Source: Christiangramia fulva (GTDB taxonomy: Bacteria; Bacteroidota; Bacteroidia; Flavobacteriales; Flavobacteriaceae). From it: a stretch of 64,000 nucleotides of DNA. The notes under the pieces were generated by a model that saw only the letters and a list, made by a program, of their open reading frames with translations, searched no databases and was not told where the DNA came from. The stretch covers positions 3,348,001 through 3,412,000 of the forward strand of contig NZ_CP028136.1 in assembly GCF_003024155.1 (NCBI RefSeq). Reading direction: 5' to 3'. This document shows positions 41,264-50,754 of this stretch, in pieces (position 1 is the first letter of the stretch; the number at the start of each line of letters is the position of its first letter). Made by a program: the position numbers and the translations under genes.

Positions 41264-44263
41264 ATGAAAAATTTTTACAAGCGGGGCATGCTTATCATCA
41301 TGTTCCTCTTAGCCATGGCCTTATTGGTCATGTTAGCGATGGGTCAAGCCAAAGCGGCAACACCCTCCTCCTCCACTCTTCTATTTTACCAGCAGGACAT
41401 AAGTGGTACCGTTACGAATACTAATGGTGAACCTCTATTGGGAGTTACAGTTCAAATTAAAAATAAAAATCAAGGAGTAAATACAAATTTGGATGGAGAT
41501 TATTCTATCTATGCCTCTCCCGGGGACACACTTATTTTTTCATCTATTGGATACAAAACCCGCGAGGTATCGGTAAATAGTCAAACTACTATTTCTATAT
41601 CCTTACAGAAGGATGTAGCTTCACTCAATGAGGTACAGATTAATGCTGGCTATTATAATACAACTCGAAGAGAAAGTACAGGGAATATTTCAAGGGTAAC
41701 CGCAGAGGAAATAGAGAACCAGCCGCTGGTAAGTCCGCTACAGGCTTTACAAGGAAGAATGGCTGGGGTAGAAATAACAACAAATGCTTCCTCTCCAGGG
41801 GCTGCATCTAACATACGTATAAGGGGTGTTAATAGCTTACGTGAAGAAGGAAATTTTCCATTATATATAATTGATGGTGTTCCTGTTAACTCCATCCCAT
41901 TGGAAAGTACCAGTCTTCTGGGTAATGTAGGCATCGATCCTTTAAACAACCTGGATATTAATAATATTGAGAGCATAGAGGTTCTAAAGGATGCCGATGC
42001 CACCGCGATCTATGGTTCCCGGGGGGCTAATGGCGTCGTTTTGATTACTACCAAAAAAGGACGGATGTTAGGAACGGGACTGGAAGTCGGATTCTATTAC
42101 GGGGCCGCCACAGTACCAAATCGCCTGGATTTATTAAATACTCAAGAATATCTCGATGTAAGACGTAGAGCTCTTCAAAATGATGGCGTAGAACCAACTG
42201 AAAGAAATGCTTATGATCTATTGGTTTGGGACCAGGATCGATATACCGACTGGCAAGAGTTCCTATTTGGTGGAACTGCTGAAACGGCTAATGCGAATAT
42301 CGCCTTTACTGGAGGAAGTGAGCGGACATCCTTTCGATTAGGAGGATCCTACTTTACACAGGGAACCATCTACCCTGGAGATTATGATTACAGAAAGGTA
42401 ACCGGAAATTTAAATCTGAACCATACCTCTAAGGATAACAGGTTTCAATTAAATCTTGCGGTTAACTATGGTGTGGACAGAAATAACCTGGTCGGCAATG
42501 TGGATTTCAATGCCAGCACCATATATCTTGCTCCTAATGCACCAAAAATCTTTAATGAGGATGGTAGTCTGAATTGGGAAGACTGGGGAGGAGCGGGATT
42601 AAAAAACCCATTGCAGGGGTATTTTAATAACACCTCCACAAACTCCGACAATTTGATTTCAAATATTGGTCTGTCCTATGAAATTGTAACCGGACTACGG
42701 TTAAAAACTAGTATGGGATACACCTATTATAATTCCAGTGAATTACGTGAACAACCCAGACGCTCCTACGATCCTTCTGAATCCATAACTAATAAAGCCA
42801 ATCATTTAAAAGCTGATAGACGGTCCTGGATCGTGGAACCACAAATTCTATACAATCAGGCTTTCGGCAAATTAAATCTGGAAGCATTAGCAGGTGCAAC
42901 CTTTCAGGAAAATAATAGCATTCGTGAAAGTTTCCTGAGTGATGGATACGCCTCTGAATCACTTATAGGAAATATCGGTGCTGCGGAGAAGATCATCAAT
43001 GCTAAGCGTGATAATACGGATTATCGATATGCAGCCATATTTTCACGGTTAGGATTTAACTGGGATAGAAAATATTATCTGAATCTTACGGGTAGAAGGG
43101 ACGGTTCGTCAAGGTTCGGTCCGAACAATCGTTTCGCTAATTTCGGGGCTATTGGTACTGCATGGATATTTTCAGAGGAACCATTCATTAAAAACAATCT
43201 TCCATTTCTGTCTTTTGGAAAACTACGAGGTAGTTATGGTACTACCGGTAATGATCAAATTGGAGATTATGGATATCTGGACGCCTATGAGGCTACCAGG
43301 GGCCCGGGCGGACTCTATCCAACAGGCCTGGCAAACCCTGACTATTCCTGGGAAATCAATAAGAAGTTAGAGGCAGGTATGGAATTAGGCTTTTTGCAGG
43401 ATCGTTTTCGGCTAAGTCTAAGTAGGTATCTGAACCGCTCCTCCAATCAATTGGTAGGCTATCCCCTGCCCTACTTAACCGGTTTTACCACCGTCCAGGC
43501 CAATTTACCTGCAACCGTCGAAAATTCAGGTTGGGAGATCACGTTTAATAGCATAAACGTTGACAATGATAAATTTAAATGGGATACTTCCTTTAATCTG
43601 AGTTTCCCGGAAAATGAACTGGTAAGCTATCCGGATATTGAGCAATCATCTTATGCAAATACCTACAGGGTAGGACATCCGTTGAACATCTCATTATTAT
43701 ATGAATATACGGGTCTGGACCCTGAAACCCGTTTCTATACCATCCGTGACGTAAACGAGGATGGCCGATTTGATTACCAGGATAGGATAGTCATTCAGGA
43801 CAGAAATCGAAAATTCTTTGGAGGCCTTAATAACAACCTTACCTATAAATCTATTTCTCTTCAATTTCTTTGGGAATTTGTAAAACAGGATGGGTTTTCT
43901 AGCGGTTTTTCGGCAGGTAATATTGGTAATTCTAGTGATGTGATTCTAAGCTCATTAGATGGTGTAGGGCCTTATCAGCAACTCTCACAGTCGGTAGCGG
44001 CCAGCAGAGCTTATAATTATGTACTTAGTACCACCTTCCCTATGCATGACGCCTCCTATTTAAGGCTGAAGACATTGTCTCTGGCGTACCAGCTTCCTTT
44101 AAAGTTTACAAATTCCATAGGTGCAAAAAATTGGAAGCTGTATGTGAGGGGGCAGAACTTACTCACCCTTACCGATTATGAAGGACTGGATCCGGAAAAT
44201 CCTTATTCAGTCGCTATCGGTAACCTGAGAACTCTAACAGGTGGGATGCACATTAACTTTTAA
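41264..44263 (+). CDS. SusC/RagA-type TonB-linked outer membrane transporter
   Basis: 999 residues. Signal peptide with a long hydrophobic run (LIIMFLLAMALLVMLAMGQAKA), a carboxypeptidase-like beta sandwich (ISGTVTNTNGEPLLGVTVQIKN to ISISLQKD), the plug (PLQALQGRMAGVEITT, IRIRGVNSL, YIIDGVPV, DATAIYGSRGANGVVLITTKKG), then a 22-strand barrel ending in TGGMHINF. It imports a large ligand with its SusD partner, powered by TonB. The peptidase next door points to peptides rather than glycans as ligand (inference). First gene of a three-gene unit. Confidence 0.94.
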   Translation: MKNFYKRGMLIIMFLLAMALLVMLAMGQAKAATPSSSTLLFYQQDISGTVTNTNGEPLLGVTVQIKNKNQGVNTNLDGDYSIYASPGDTLIFSSIGYKTREVSVNSQTTISISLQKDVASLNEVQINAGYYNTTRRESTGNISRVTAEEIENQPLVSPLQALQGRMAGVEITTNASSPGAASNIRIRGVNSLREEGNFPLYIIDGVPVNSIPLESTSLLGNVGIDPLNNLDINNIESIEVLKDADATAIYGSRGANGVVLITTKKGRMLGTGLEVGFYYGAATVPNRLDLLNTQEYLDVRRRALQNDGVEPTERNAYDLLVWDQDRYTDWQEFLFGGTAETANANIAFTGGSERTSFRLGGSYFTQGTIYPGDYDYRKVTGNLNLNHTSKDNRFQLNLAVNYGVDRNNLVGNVDFNASTIYLAPNAPKIFNEDGSLNWEDWGGAGLKNPLQGYFNNTSTNSDNLISNIGLSYEIVTGLRLKTSMGYTYYNSSELREQPRRSYDPSESITNKANHLKADRRSWIVEPQILYNQAFGKLNLEALAGATFQENNSIRESFLSDGYASESLIGNIGAAEKIINAKRDNTDYRYAAIFSRLGFNWDRKYYLNLTGRRDGSSRFGPNNRFANFGAIGTAWIFSEEPFIKNNLPFLSFGKLRGSYGTTGNDQIGDYGYLDAYEATRGPGGLYPTGLANPDYSWEINKKLEAGMELGFLQDRFRLSLSRYLNRSSNQLVGYPLPYLTGFTTVQANLPATVENSGWEITFNSINVDNDKFKWDTSFNLSFPENELVSYPDIEQSSYANTYRVGHPLNISLLYEYTGLDPETRFYTIRDVNEDGRFDYQDRIVIQDRNRKFFGGLNNNLTYKSISLQFLWEFVKQDGFSSGFSAGNIGNSSDVILSSLDGVGPYQQLSQSVAASRAYNYVLSTTFPMHDASYLRLKTLSLAYQLPLKFTNSIGAKNWKLYVRGQNLLTLTDYEGLDPENPYSVAIGNLRTLTGGMHINF

Positions 44264-44274
44264 ATACAATCAAG

Positions 44275-45678
44275 ATGAAATTCAATTATAAAATATCATA
44301 TAACATATGGCTAATTCTTCCATTACTTTTCTTCTCCTGTGAAGATTTTGTGGAAGTAGACGCACCTGATAACAAATTGGTGAGCGATGTAGTATTTAGT
44401 AATGATGCTACCGCGGAAAGTGCCATGACCGGAATTTATAATCAGTTATTTTTGACGGATTTTGCAAACGGGCAAAGAACAAGCGTAACATTCCTTTCCG
44501 GTTTATCAGCTGATACTTTCCAGAATATCTCTAGTTCAAATATAACCCGGATGGAATTCGAGCAGCACGAAATAACTGCTGATAATCCCGGGAACCTCGA
44601 TATCTGGGCCAGTGCCTACAACTTAATTTATCTGACGAATTCTTTATTAGAAGGGCTGAATAATTCAGAACAGATCAGTTCCGATTTAAAAACACAGCTT
44701 GAAGGTGAGGCACGATTCATAAGGGCATTTTCGTATTTCTACCTGGTGAATCTGTACGGGGATGTACCTCTAATCATTTCAACCAATTATCATGAAAATC
44801 AATTAGCCACAAGGACATCTACTGCAGGAGTCTACGAGCAAATTATAAGTGACCTCGAAATAGCTGTGGATTCACTGGGTTCCGAATACAAAAATGGTGA
44901 AAGAACTACTGTAAACAAATTTGCAGCGGCATCGCTATTGGCACGGGTGTACTTATATCTGGAAGACTGGGAGGCGGCCGAAAGACTGAGTAGTGAGGTA
45001 ATTGACCAAAATGGAACCTATGAGATCTTACAGGATTTTGACCAGGTATTCCTGGCAAACAGTAAAGAAGCTATTTGGCAAATCTCTCCTCTGGGAGGAG
45101 GTGGCCAGATCACCAATACCAATGAAGGAAGCCTTTTTATCATAGATCCCATCTTTTCCTTTTTTGCAGTAATTAAAATGGAGGAAGATTTCGTGGAGCA
45201 ATTTGACCAGGAAGATCAAAGACTATCAAACTGGATAGGATTCAACGAAGAATTGGATGCCTATTTTCCATTTAAATATAAGGTCTGGAGTAGTAATGAG
45301 TTTCCGATAATCGAATACTCCATGGTTTTAAGATTAGCAGAACAGTATTTGATTCGCTCAGAGGCAAGGGCCAAACAGGGAGATCTAGCCGGTGCTATTG
45401 AGGACCTGGATGTTATAAGAATGAGAGCAGGACTCGCATCTGTTGAGGAGAATGATCCGGGAATTGGTCAGGATGCATTACTGGATTTGATAATGGCGGA
45501 ACGGCAGAAAGAGTTATTTGCCGAATGGAGTCATCGCTGGCTGGATTTAAAAAGAACCGATAGAGCAAATGAAGCCCTTGGAAGCAATCCTCTCTGGGAA
45601 CCAACCGATATGTTGTACCCAATACCCTCCCAGGAAAGGGAGAAAAACCCTAACCTAAGTCAAAATCCTGGTTATTAA
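44275..45678 (+). CDS. SusD/RagB-type surface lipoprotein
   Basis: 467 residues. Lipoprotein signal (ILPLLFFSCEDFVEVDAP) and the TPR-like SusD fold: EGEARFIRAFSYFYLVNLYGDVPLI, KFAAASLLARVYLYLEDWEAAERLSSEVI, YLIRSEARAKQGDLAGAIEDLDVIRMRAGL, and ERQKELFAEWSHRWLDLKR. It forms the lid that captures ligand for the SusC barrel, 11 bases downstream of it. Glycan enzymes are absent from the neighbourhood. Confidence 0.94.
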   Translation: MKFNYKISYNIWLILPLLFFSCEDFVEVDAPDNKLVSDVVFSNDATAESAMTGIYNQLFLTDFANGQRTSVTFLSGLSADTFQNISSSNITRMEFEQHEITADNPGNLDIWASAYNLIYLTNSLLEGLNNSEQISSDLKTQLEGEARFIRAFSYFYLVNLYGDVPLIISTNYHENQLATRTSTAGVYEQIISDLEIAVDSLGSEYKNGERTTVNKFAAASLLARVYLYLEDWEAAERLSSEVIDQNGTYEILQDFDQVFLANSKEAIWQISPLGGGGQITNTNEGSLFIIDPIFSFFAVIKMEEDFVEQFDQEDQRLSNWIGFNEELDAYFPFKYKVWSSNEFPIIEYSMVLRLAEQYLIRSEARAKQGDLAGAIEDLDVIRMRAGLASVEENDPGIGQDALLDLIMAERQKELFAEWSHRWLDLKRTDRANEALGSNPLWEPTDMLYPIPSQEREKNPNLSQNPGY

Positions 45679-45691
45679 TAAAATCGATATT

Positions 45692-48541
45692 ATGAATTTC
45701 AAACTATATATTTTCCTATTCCTAATCATTTCAGGAGTAGGCCACGTAAAAAGTCAGAATCAAAAGCTTATACAGCAGCATGATACCATTCCTTTAAATC
45801 CCGAAGTACGTTATGGAAAACTGGATAATGGATTTACTTATTATTTACTAAAAAATGATAATCCGGAGAACAAGATACATATGAGACTGGTCGTGAAAGC
45901 GGGTAGAATGCATGAAGATAAAGATCGATTGGAATATGCCCATCTTTTAGAACATTTAGTGGCTGGAAGCACCAAACATTTTCCAAGTGTCCATGATTTT
46001 ATGAATAAGATTGGGGGGTATAGTAATGCCAATGTGGGATCTCGACATACAAACTATTATGCTAAAATACCTTCAGGAGATAAACTGGTCATCAAAAAAA
46101 CTTTACAGCTACTACGAGACTGGGGCCAGGTGAATGAATACAAACCTGATCAAATAGAGGTGCAACGTGCAGCGGTAGAAGGGGAATTCAGAAATTTAAA
46201 CCCCCATCGGCAGTGGGTTGGAAAAAAAATAGAAATAGAAACTCTGAATAACCTATCCTATAAAATATATGATGATAAAAAACACATTGATAATCTTAGA
46301 AATTTTAACTCTAAAGCTTTTAAGAGGTTTTATAAAGACTGGTACCGGCCTGACCTGGAAGCAGCGATAATTGTTGGAAATATAAACCCTGATACTATAG
46401 AGGCCGAAATCAAACAATTATTCTCTGATCTAAAAATTCCTGCAAAAAAGAAAGATGCCAATGCCAGAGTGCTTAATCACACCATTAAGCTTGAGGGAAA
46501 GAATTTCTTTACAACAGTAAAAGATAGTACTAGTGATGAATTAGCTCTGAACATAATTCACACCGCACCGAATTTTGCACAGGCTCCTAAAAGCACCAAA
46601 GATTATAAAAATATGTTGGTGCAACAGCTCTACACTTTAATGATCGAGGAAAAAGAAGACCAACTGAAACAACAGTTTAATCCCCCTTTTGAAAATTTCG
46701 TGACAAACCACGGGGTAAATCATTTACCAGACTGGCAGTTAAAGGGATTTAAGATGAATTTAAAATTGGATTCAGATAATATAGAGCAACAGAAATCAGA
46801 TTTTCAAAATGGTCTGATAGCCTGGAAAAGAATGCAATCCGGATTTAATAAGAAAGAATTAGAAGCGGCCAAAGAAATTATTATACAAGAATATGATAAT
46901 GAAAGCCATTTGAATTCTTCCTCCTTAGCAATAGACTTAGAGATGCATTTCTTTTATGGTAAAGCAGCTCCTAAGCCAGAAGTAAAAATAAATATCATAT
47001 CAACCATTCTTGCTGAAATTGATCTTAATGATATTCAGGATTATCAGCAGCGATATGAAAATCTGAGCCATAACGTTCATTATATATTCTTTAAAGGCAG
47101 AGGCGTGAATGTCCCTAACGAAAAGGTATTAAAACAATGGATCCAAGAAGTGGATAACATGTCTTTAGAGCCAATTATCGAAAATAAACCTATACACGCT
47201 CTTGCCAATTTTGTAAATATTCCGACTTCAAAAGAAAAGGAAGTCGTCAGGGAAACTGAAAATATGATTGGCGTTACTACCATTGAAATGGCTAATGGTG
47301 TAACGTTAATACTTAAACCAACGAAGCCTCGTAAGAAAATGTTTGAGAATCAGGTTTCCATTCAGGCTTTTCGCCCTAACAGATTTCCACTGAAAAATCG
47401 ACAAGAATACCTTTCGGCCAAAATAGCGCCTGAATTAGTGCAATATACCGGCGCTGGCCCCTTTAATAAGTTTGAGTTGGATAGGTTTAAGAAAGAAAAA
47501 GGTATTGAGCTTGGATTTCGTACTACGACTGACAATCAAATGATCTATGGTCAATCCAAACTTGAGGAGTTACCGGAATTTTTTAACCTGCTCTATCTTT
47601 ATTTAGATCAGCCCCGAAAGGATCAGGAAGGATTTGAGGCCTGGAAAGCTTTGAAAAATGATGAACTTGAGGGAAAGGCTATAAAAGGATCAGAAAATTT
47701 CGTCACTGAAAAGATTAAATATGTTTGGTATCCAGAGTTACCCCACTTAAAAAAGGAAGATCTTAAAACAATGAATATGGACGGTCTCTTACAGTCATTC
47801 AAAAAATGGAATTCGGGTATTGAAGACTTTACTTTTATTGTAACCGGCGATTTTGATAAAAACGAAATAACACCATTATTAGTTAACACTTTATCCGCAT
47901 TTCCAGTAGTAAACGATAAAAATAAGATGGTCACCTCTAAGCAGAATTTAAAATTTCCCTTACAAAAGATGGAGCATAGTCTTGAATACAAAAGTATAGA
48001 TCAGGTGTTTACCAACATTTATTTTCCGGTAAAAGTTCCTAAAGATTTAAAGACTGAAATTGTACTTCAGTTTTTGAATGATGCGCTACATAAAGAGGTT
48101 TATAAAAGATTACGTAATGGTTGTTATGCCCCCAGTGCAATTGGAGAATGGTTGGATTATAATAATGGAATTTTTGCCTTTCACATACAATTTGACAGTG
48201 CCCTGGGAAATGAAGATCGTATGCGGGAATATGCGATGGAGGCATTTAGGGCTGTAAAGGAAAAAGGAGTTGATGGTGAATGGTTAAAAGCAGCAGCTTC
48301 CAACGAACTAAGGTCGTTTGAAAGGAAGTTTGAAAGTTTTGGTTATTCTAATTTATGGCCGGATTATTTACAATCAAAACTGGAAAAAGGAAAGGATCCC
48401 GAATTTGATATCCTTACTACAGGAACATTACTTGAACATTTTATTGACTCGAACGATTTAAATGCTGCCGCTCAAAAATATCTAATAGAGGATTACAAAC
48501 AGGTGTTCCTGGGATATCCTGAGGAATATGAACTAAATTAG
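45692..48541 (+). CDS. Secreted M16 family zinc peptidase
   Basis: 949 residues, signal peptide MNFKLYIFLFLIISGVGHVKS. Two M16 halves: the first has the inverted zinc motif H84-x-x-E87-H88 (YAHLLEHLVAGSTKHF) and the third ligand in AAVEGEFRNL (about residue 163-165); the second (from about 560) lacks it, as usual for pitrilysin-type enzymes. It cleaves peptides in the periplasm or at the surface. Thirteen bases downstream of susD, so the transporter and peptidase act as one unit. The hairpin at 48597-48628 follows. Confidence 0.92.
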   Translation: MNFKLYIFLFLIISGVGHVKSQNQKLIQQHDTIPLNPEVRYGKLDNGFTYYLLKNDNPENKIHMRLVVKAGRMHEDKDRLEYAHLLEHLVAGSTKHFPSVHDFMNKIGGYSNANVGSRHTNYYAKIPSGDKLVIKKTLQLLRDWGQVNEYKPDQIEVQRAAVEGEFRNLNPHRQWVGKKIEIETLNNLSYKIYDDKKHIDNLRNFNSKAFKRFYKDWYRPDLEAAIIVGNINPDTIEAEIKQLFSDLKIPAKKKDANARVLNHTIKLEGKNFFTTVKDSTSDELALNIIHTAPNFAQAPKSTKDYKNMLVQQLYTLMIEEKEDQLKQQFNPPFENFVTNHGVNHLPDWQLKGFKMNLKLDSDNIEQQKSDFQNGLIAWKRMQSGFNKKELEAAKEIIIQEYDNESHLNSSSLAIDLEMHFFYGKAAPKPEVKINIISTILAEIDLNDIQDYQQRYENLSHNVHYIFFKGRGVNVPNEKVLKQWIQEVDNMSLEPIIENKPIHALANFVNIPTSKEKEVVRETENMIGVTTIEMANGVTLILKPTKPRKKMFENQVSIQAFRPNRFPLKNRQEYLSAKIAPELVQYTGAGPFNKFELDRFKKEKGIELGFRTTTDNQMIYGQSKLEELPEFFNLLYLYLDQPRKDQEGFEAWKALKNDELEGKAIKGSENFVTEKIKYVWYPELPHLKKEDLKTMNMDGLLQSFKKWNSGIEDFTFIVTGDFDKNEITPLLVNTLSAFPVVNDKNKMVTSKQNLKFPLQKMEHSLEYKSIDQVFTNIYFPVKVPKDLKTEIVLQFLNDALHKEVYKRLRNGCYAPSAIGEWLDYNNGIFAFHIQFDSALGNEDRMREYAMEAFRAVKEKGVDGEWLKAAASNELRSFERKFESFGYSNLWPDYLQSKLEKGKDPEFDILTTGTLLEHFIDSNDLNAAAQKYLIEDYKQVFLGYPEEYELN

Positions 48542-48596
48542 AAAAAGTCTTATCACTCCTGATTTCCAGTCTTGTAGGCTTTTATATTTAATAAAA

Positions 48597-48628
48597 ATAT
48601 CACCTCGGGCATAAGCCTGAGGTGATAT
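48597..48628 (-). terminator. 14-bp hairpin terminator
   Basis: ATATCACCTCGGGC / GCCTGAGGTGATAT with ATAA loop and one G-T pair. Read on the minus strand it is followed by TTTTTATT, so it ends the transcript of the small gene at 48696; on the plus strand it may also stop readthrough from the peptidase gene. Confidence 0.8.
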
Positions 48629-48695
48629 CTGATTTAATCCAGAGCTCAAAATTAAAGAGCCCTTGAGAAATTTAAGATGCTAATACTTCCAAATT

Positions 48696-48986
48696 TTATG
48701 GATCGATAAGTACAGCCTCTTCACTAGCGCTATCTTTTGGTAGTGTGTCATCCATTTCATCATACACAGCATATTCGGTGCCGTTCTGCGTAAATTTCAC
48801 TTTACAGGTGTTTCCAGTCCCCGGACAATCCTGCTCATCTATGGCTCGCCATGATCCATTAAATAGGATATAATCGCTGGCAACGGCTTCATCAGGTTGC
48901 TCTTCAATTTTACTTCCATTGATTGTAAAGGACATCCCAAATACAACGAGAAGTGCCATTATTGGAATTAAAAATAGCTTTTTCAT
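48696..48986 (-). CDS. Small exported Cys-containing protein, DUF6520-like
   Basis: 96 residues. Hydrophobic start (MKKLFLIPIMALLVVFGMSF) and a mature part with SWRAIDEQDCPGTGNTCKVKFTQNGTEYAVYD: two cysteines nine apart, then an acidic tail (DEMDDTLPKDSASEEAV). I recall such proteins (DUF6520) beside RagA/RagB-peptidase loci of flavobacteria; function unknown. Whether the signal is cleaved is unclear. It is convergent with the M16 peptidase gene and could be its substrate, a signal or an immunity factor (inference). Confidence 0.75.
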   Translation of the reverse strand: MKKLFLIPIMALLVVFGMSFTINGSKIEEQPDEAVASDYILFNGSWRAIDEQDCPGTGNTCKVKFTQNGTEYAVYDEMDDTLPKDSASEEAVLIDP

Positions 48987-49218
48987 AATATAAATATTTA
49001 AAGTATACCTACTCTTTGAAGGATTTTCGGCTTCTCCTACTTTCTGCGCAAAAAGATTTTGATAATTCTTTTAAGAGTGTAAACATTCCAGTGTCTTACT
49101 GAAATGAGAGCAGTAAATAACCTAAGGATATAAACTTTATTACTGTCTTATTTTACAATAGTAAATTTCACCAAATACCTTCAAATAAAATGGTTGCTAA
49201 AGCCGATAAGCTGTTCTA

Positions 49219-50142
49219 TTATAGAATCGACCGCTGATATTCTCTTCTGTACTGAGAGGGTGTCTGCCCAAATTGTTTGCGGAAATTCTTAGAAAAATGA
49301 GAATGATCCTTGAAACCGCATTTTTGAGTTATTATGGAAATGGGTAGTTCCGTATTTCGGATTAAAAGAGCTCCTTTTTCAAGTCTTTTTTCCATGTGAA
49401 ATCGATAGATGGTTGTGCCATACATTTTCTTAAATCCTTCCTTGAGTTTCGTTTTGTTGGTTCGATGGATTAGCCCTAATTCTTTAAGGGAAGGCAGCTC
49501 GGTATGGAGATTTCTGAGCACATAAAGCCGTACCTGTTTTAAAAGTATTTTTGTTGCGGCACTCTCCTTTTTTTCTGAGTTGATGGAATGAGCTGTACTG
49601 CTTGCTTTCTTGGTGGGGGCCTCCCCATTAGCAAACCGAAAAGCTGTAATTGCATATGTACAGGATGGATCTACTCCCACCATCCCCTGAATAATGCAGG
49701 GACATCTATACAGGCCTTTACCTTCAATAATAAAGTCAACAGGAACAAATTGCTGATAAACGCTTCCTGGGTCTGAATCAAGTTCGTCCATCAACGCTTG
49801 TATAGAATTTTTTGAAAGAATTTCAGATACCGGACGGTCACACATATCCTGTTCCCATTTTAAAATTTCAGGAGTGCCGGAAGAATATGAGGTAATATGA
49901 AAATTCTTATCTAAGAATATTACGAATTGTATTTCCGGTTGCTTTTTTTCCTGATTTGCCCCAAAACAAAAATTATATATCTCCTCAGACATCATATTTA
50001 GCAGAACGGAAATAGTATCAATGGGATCCCTGCGATCGGACGGTTCCTGACGAAACATAAAGTTACCGCAGGCAATTTCGATGATCTGGTTATATAAAGA
50101 ATTGAACCTCATTTTGTCTTCGTTATTGAATGCATATTCCAT
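49219..50142 (-). CDS. AraC-family regulator with PAS-like N terminus
   Basis: 307 residues. N-terminal PAS-like segment (IQFVIFLDKNFHITSYSSGTPEILKWEQD) ending about residue 175, then a Lys/Ser linker, and the HTH_18 domain at about 205-300: LPSLKELGLIHRTNKTKLKEGFKKMYGTTIYRFHMEKR, ITQKCGFKDHSHFSKNFRKQFGQTPSQYRR. No membrane helix. Probably the activator of the SusC/SusD/peptidase and PLP-enzyme genes; the structured leader may be its target. It follows the STAS-like gene by 20 bases. Confidence 0.85.
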   Translation of the reverse strand: MEYAFNNEDKMRFNSLYNQIIEIACGNFMFRQEPSDRRDPIDTISVLLNMMSEEIYNFCFGANQEKKQPEIQFVIFLDKNFHITSYSSGTPEILKWEQDMCDRPVSEILSKNSIQALMDELDSDPGSVYQQFVPVDFIIEGKGLYRCPCIIQGMVGVDPSCTYAITAFRFANGEAPTKKASSTAHSINSEKKESAATKILLKQVRLYVLRNLHTELPSLKELGLIHRTNKTKLKEGFKKMYGTTIYRFHMEKRLEKGALLIRNTELPISIITQKCGFKDHSHFSKNFRKQFGQTPSQYRREYQRSIL

Positions 50143-50162
50143 AACTCTTATATTAAAGATTA

Positions 50163-50531
50163 CTATTTATAGTCTTGCAGGAACAAAAGGGCTTTGTTCT
50201 TATCTCTAAATACCCGGGTCGGATAAGCCGGGCTGCTTGTTTTTATAAATAACTGCGTAATGGCCATCGAATGATCGTCTTTCACCAGTAACGCCAGTGC
50301 TTTGGTCATATAAGCACCTTCTATCGCCAGATAATCCCTGGCTTCCTTTTGTGCATTGGTAACAGCTCGCAGATCGCAAAATATCGGATATGAATTTTCA
50401 TTTTGCAACTGCAAACGTTGACTAACGATCTCTTTGGCCATACTCCTATTGATCTCATAAATTTCTTTATAGACAAAGAATAAGATCCCATCGGAGATCC
50501 ACATTTTTGCATATGTTCCATCCACAATCAT
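50163..50531 (-). CDS. Small STAS/SpoIIAA-like protein
   Basis: 122 residues with the pattern of an alpha/beta domain: AKMWISDGILFFVYKEIYEINRSMAKEIVSQRLQLQ, PIFCDLRAVTNAQKEARDYLAIEGA, ALALLVKDDHSMAITQLFIKT, RVFRDKNKALLFLQDYK. This resembles the SpoIIAA-like/STAS small proteins of Bacteroidota, but the identification is by pattern only. Likely co-transcribed with the AraC-type gene. The 223-base gap to the divergent PLP-enzyme gene probably has both promoters. Confidence 0.6.
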   Translation of the reverse strand: MIVDGTYAKMWISDGILFFVYKEIYEINRSMAKEIVSQRLQLQNENSYPIFCDLRAVTNAQKEARDYLAIEGAYMTKALALLVKDDHSMAITQLFIKTSSPAYPTRVFRDKNKALLFLQDYK

Positions 50532-50754
50532 CCTGTAAAGATTTGGATATCACTAATATATAATAAAATTTTATAAAGGCTTATCAGAACATCTTAAGGC
50601 GCATTAAATACTATGATTTAAAATTATACTCATAGCATTTACCGGCATTTGGATGAAAAGCCGAATAACTGTTCTGAAAAGACCTTTAAGAGTAACGGTT
50701 AGATTTATAATAAATAATTGTTATAGTTTGAAATACAATTTCAAATCGAAAGTT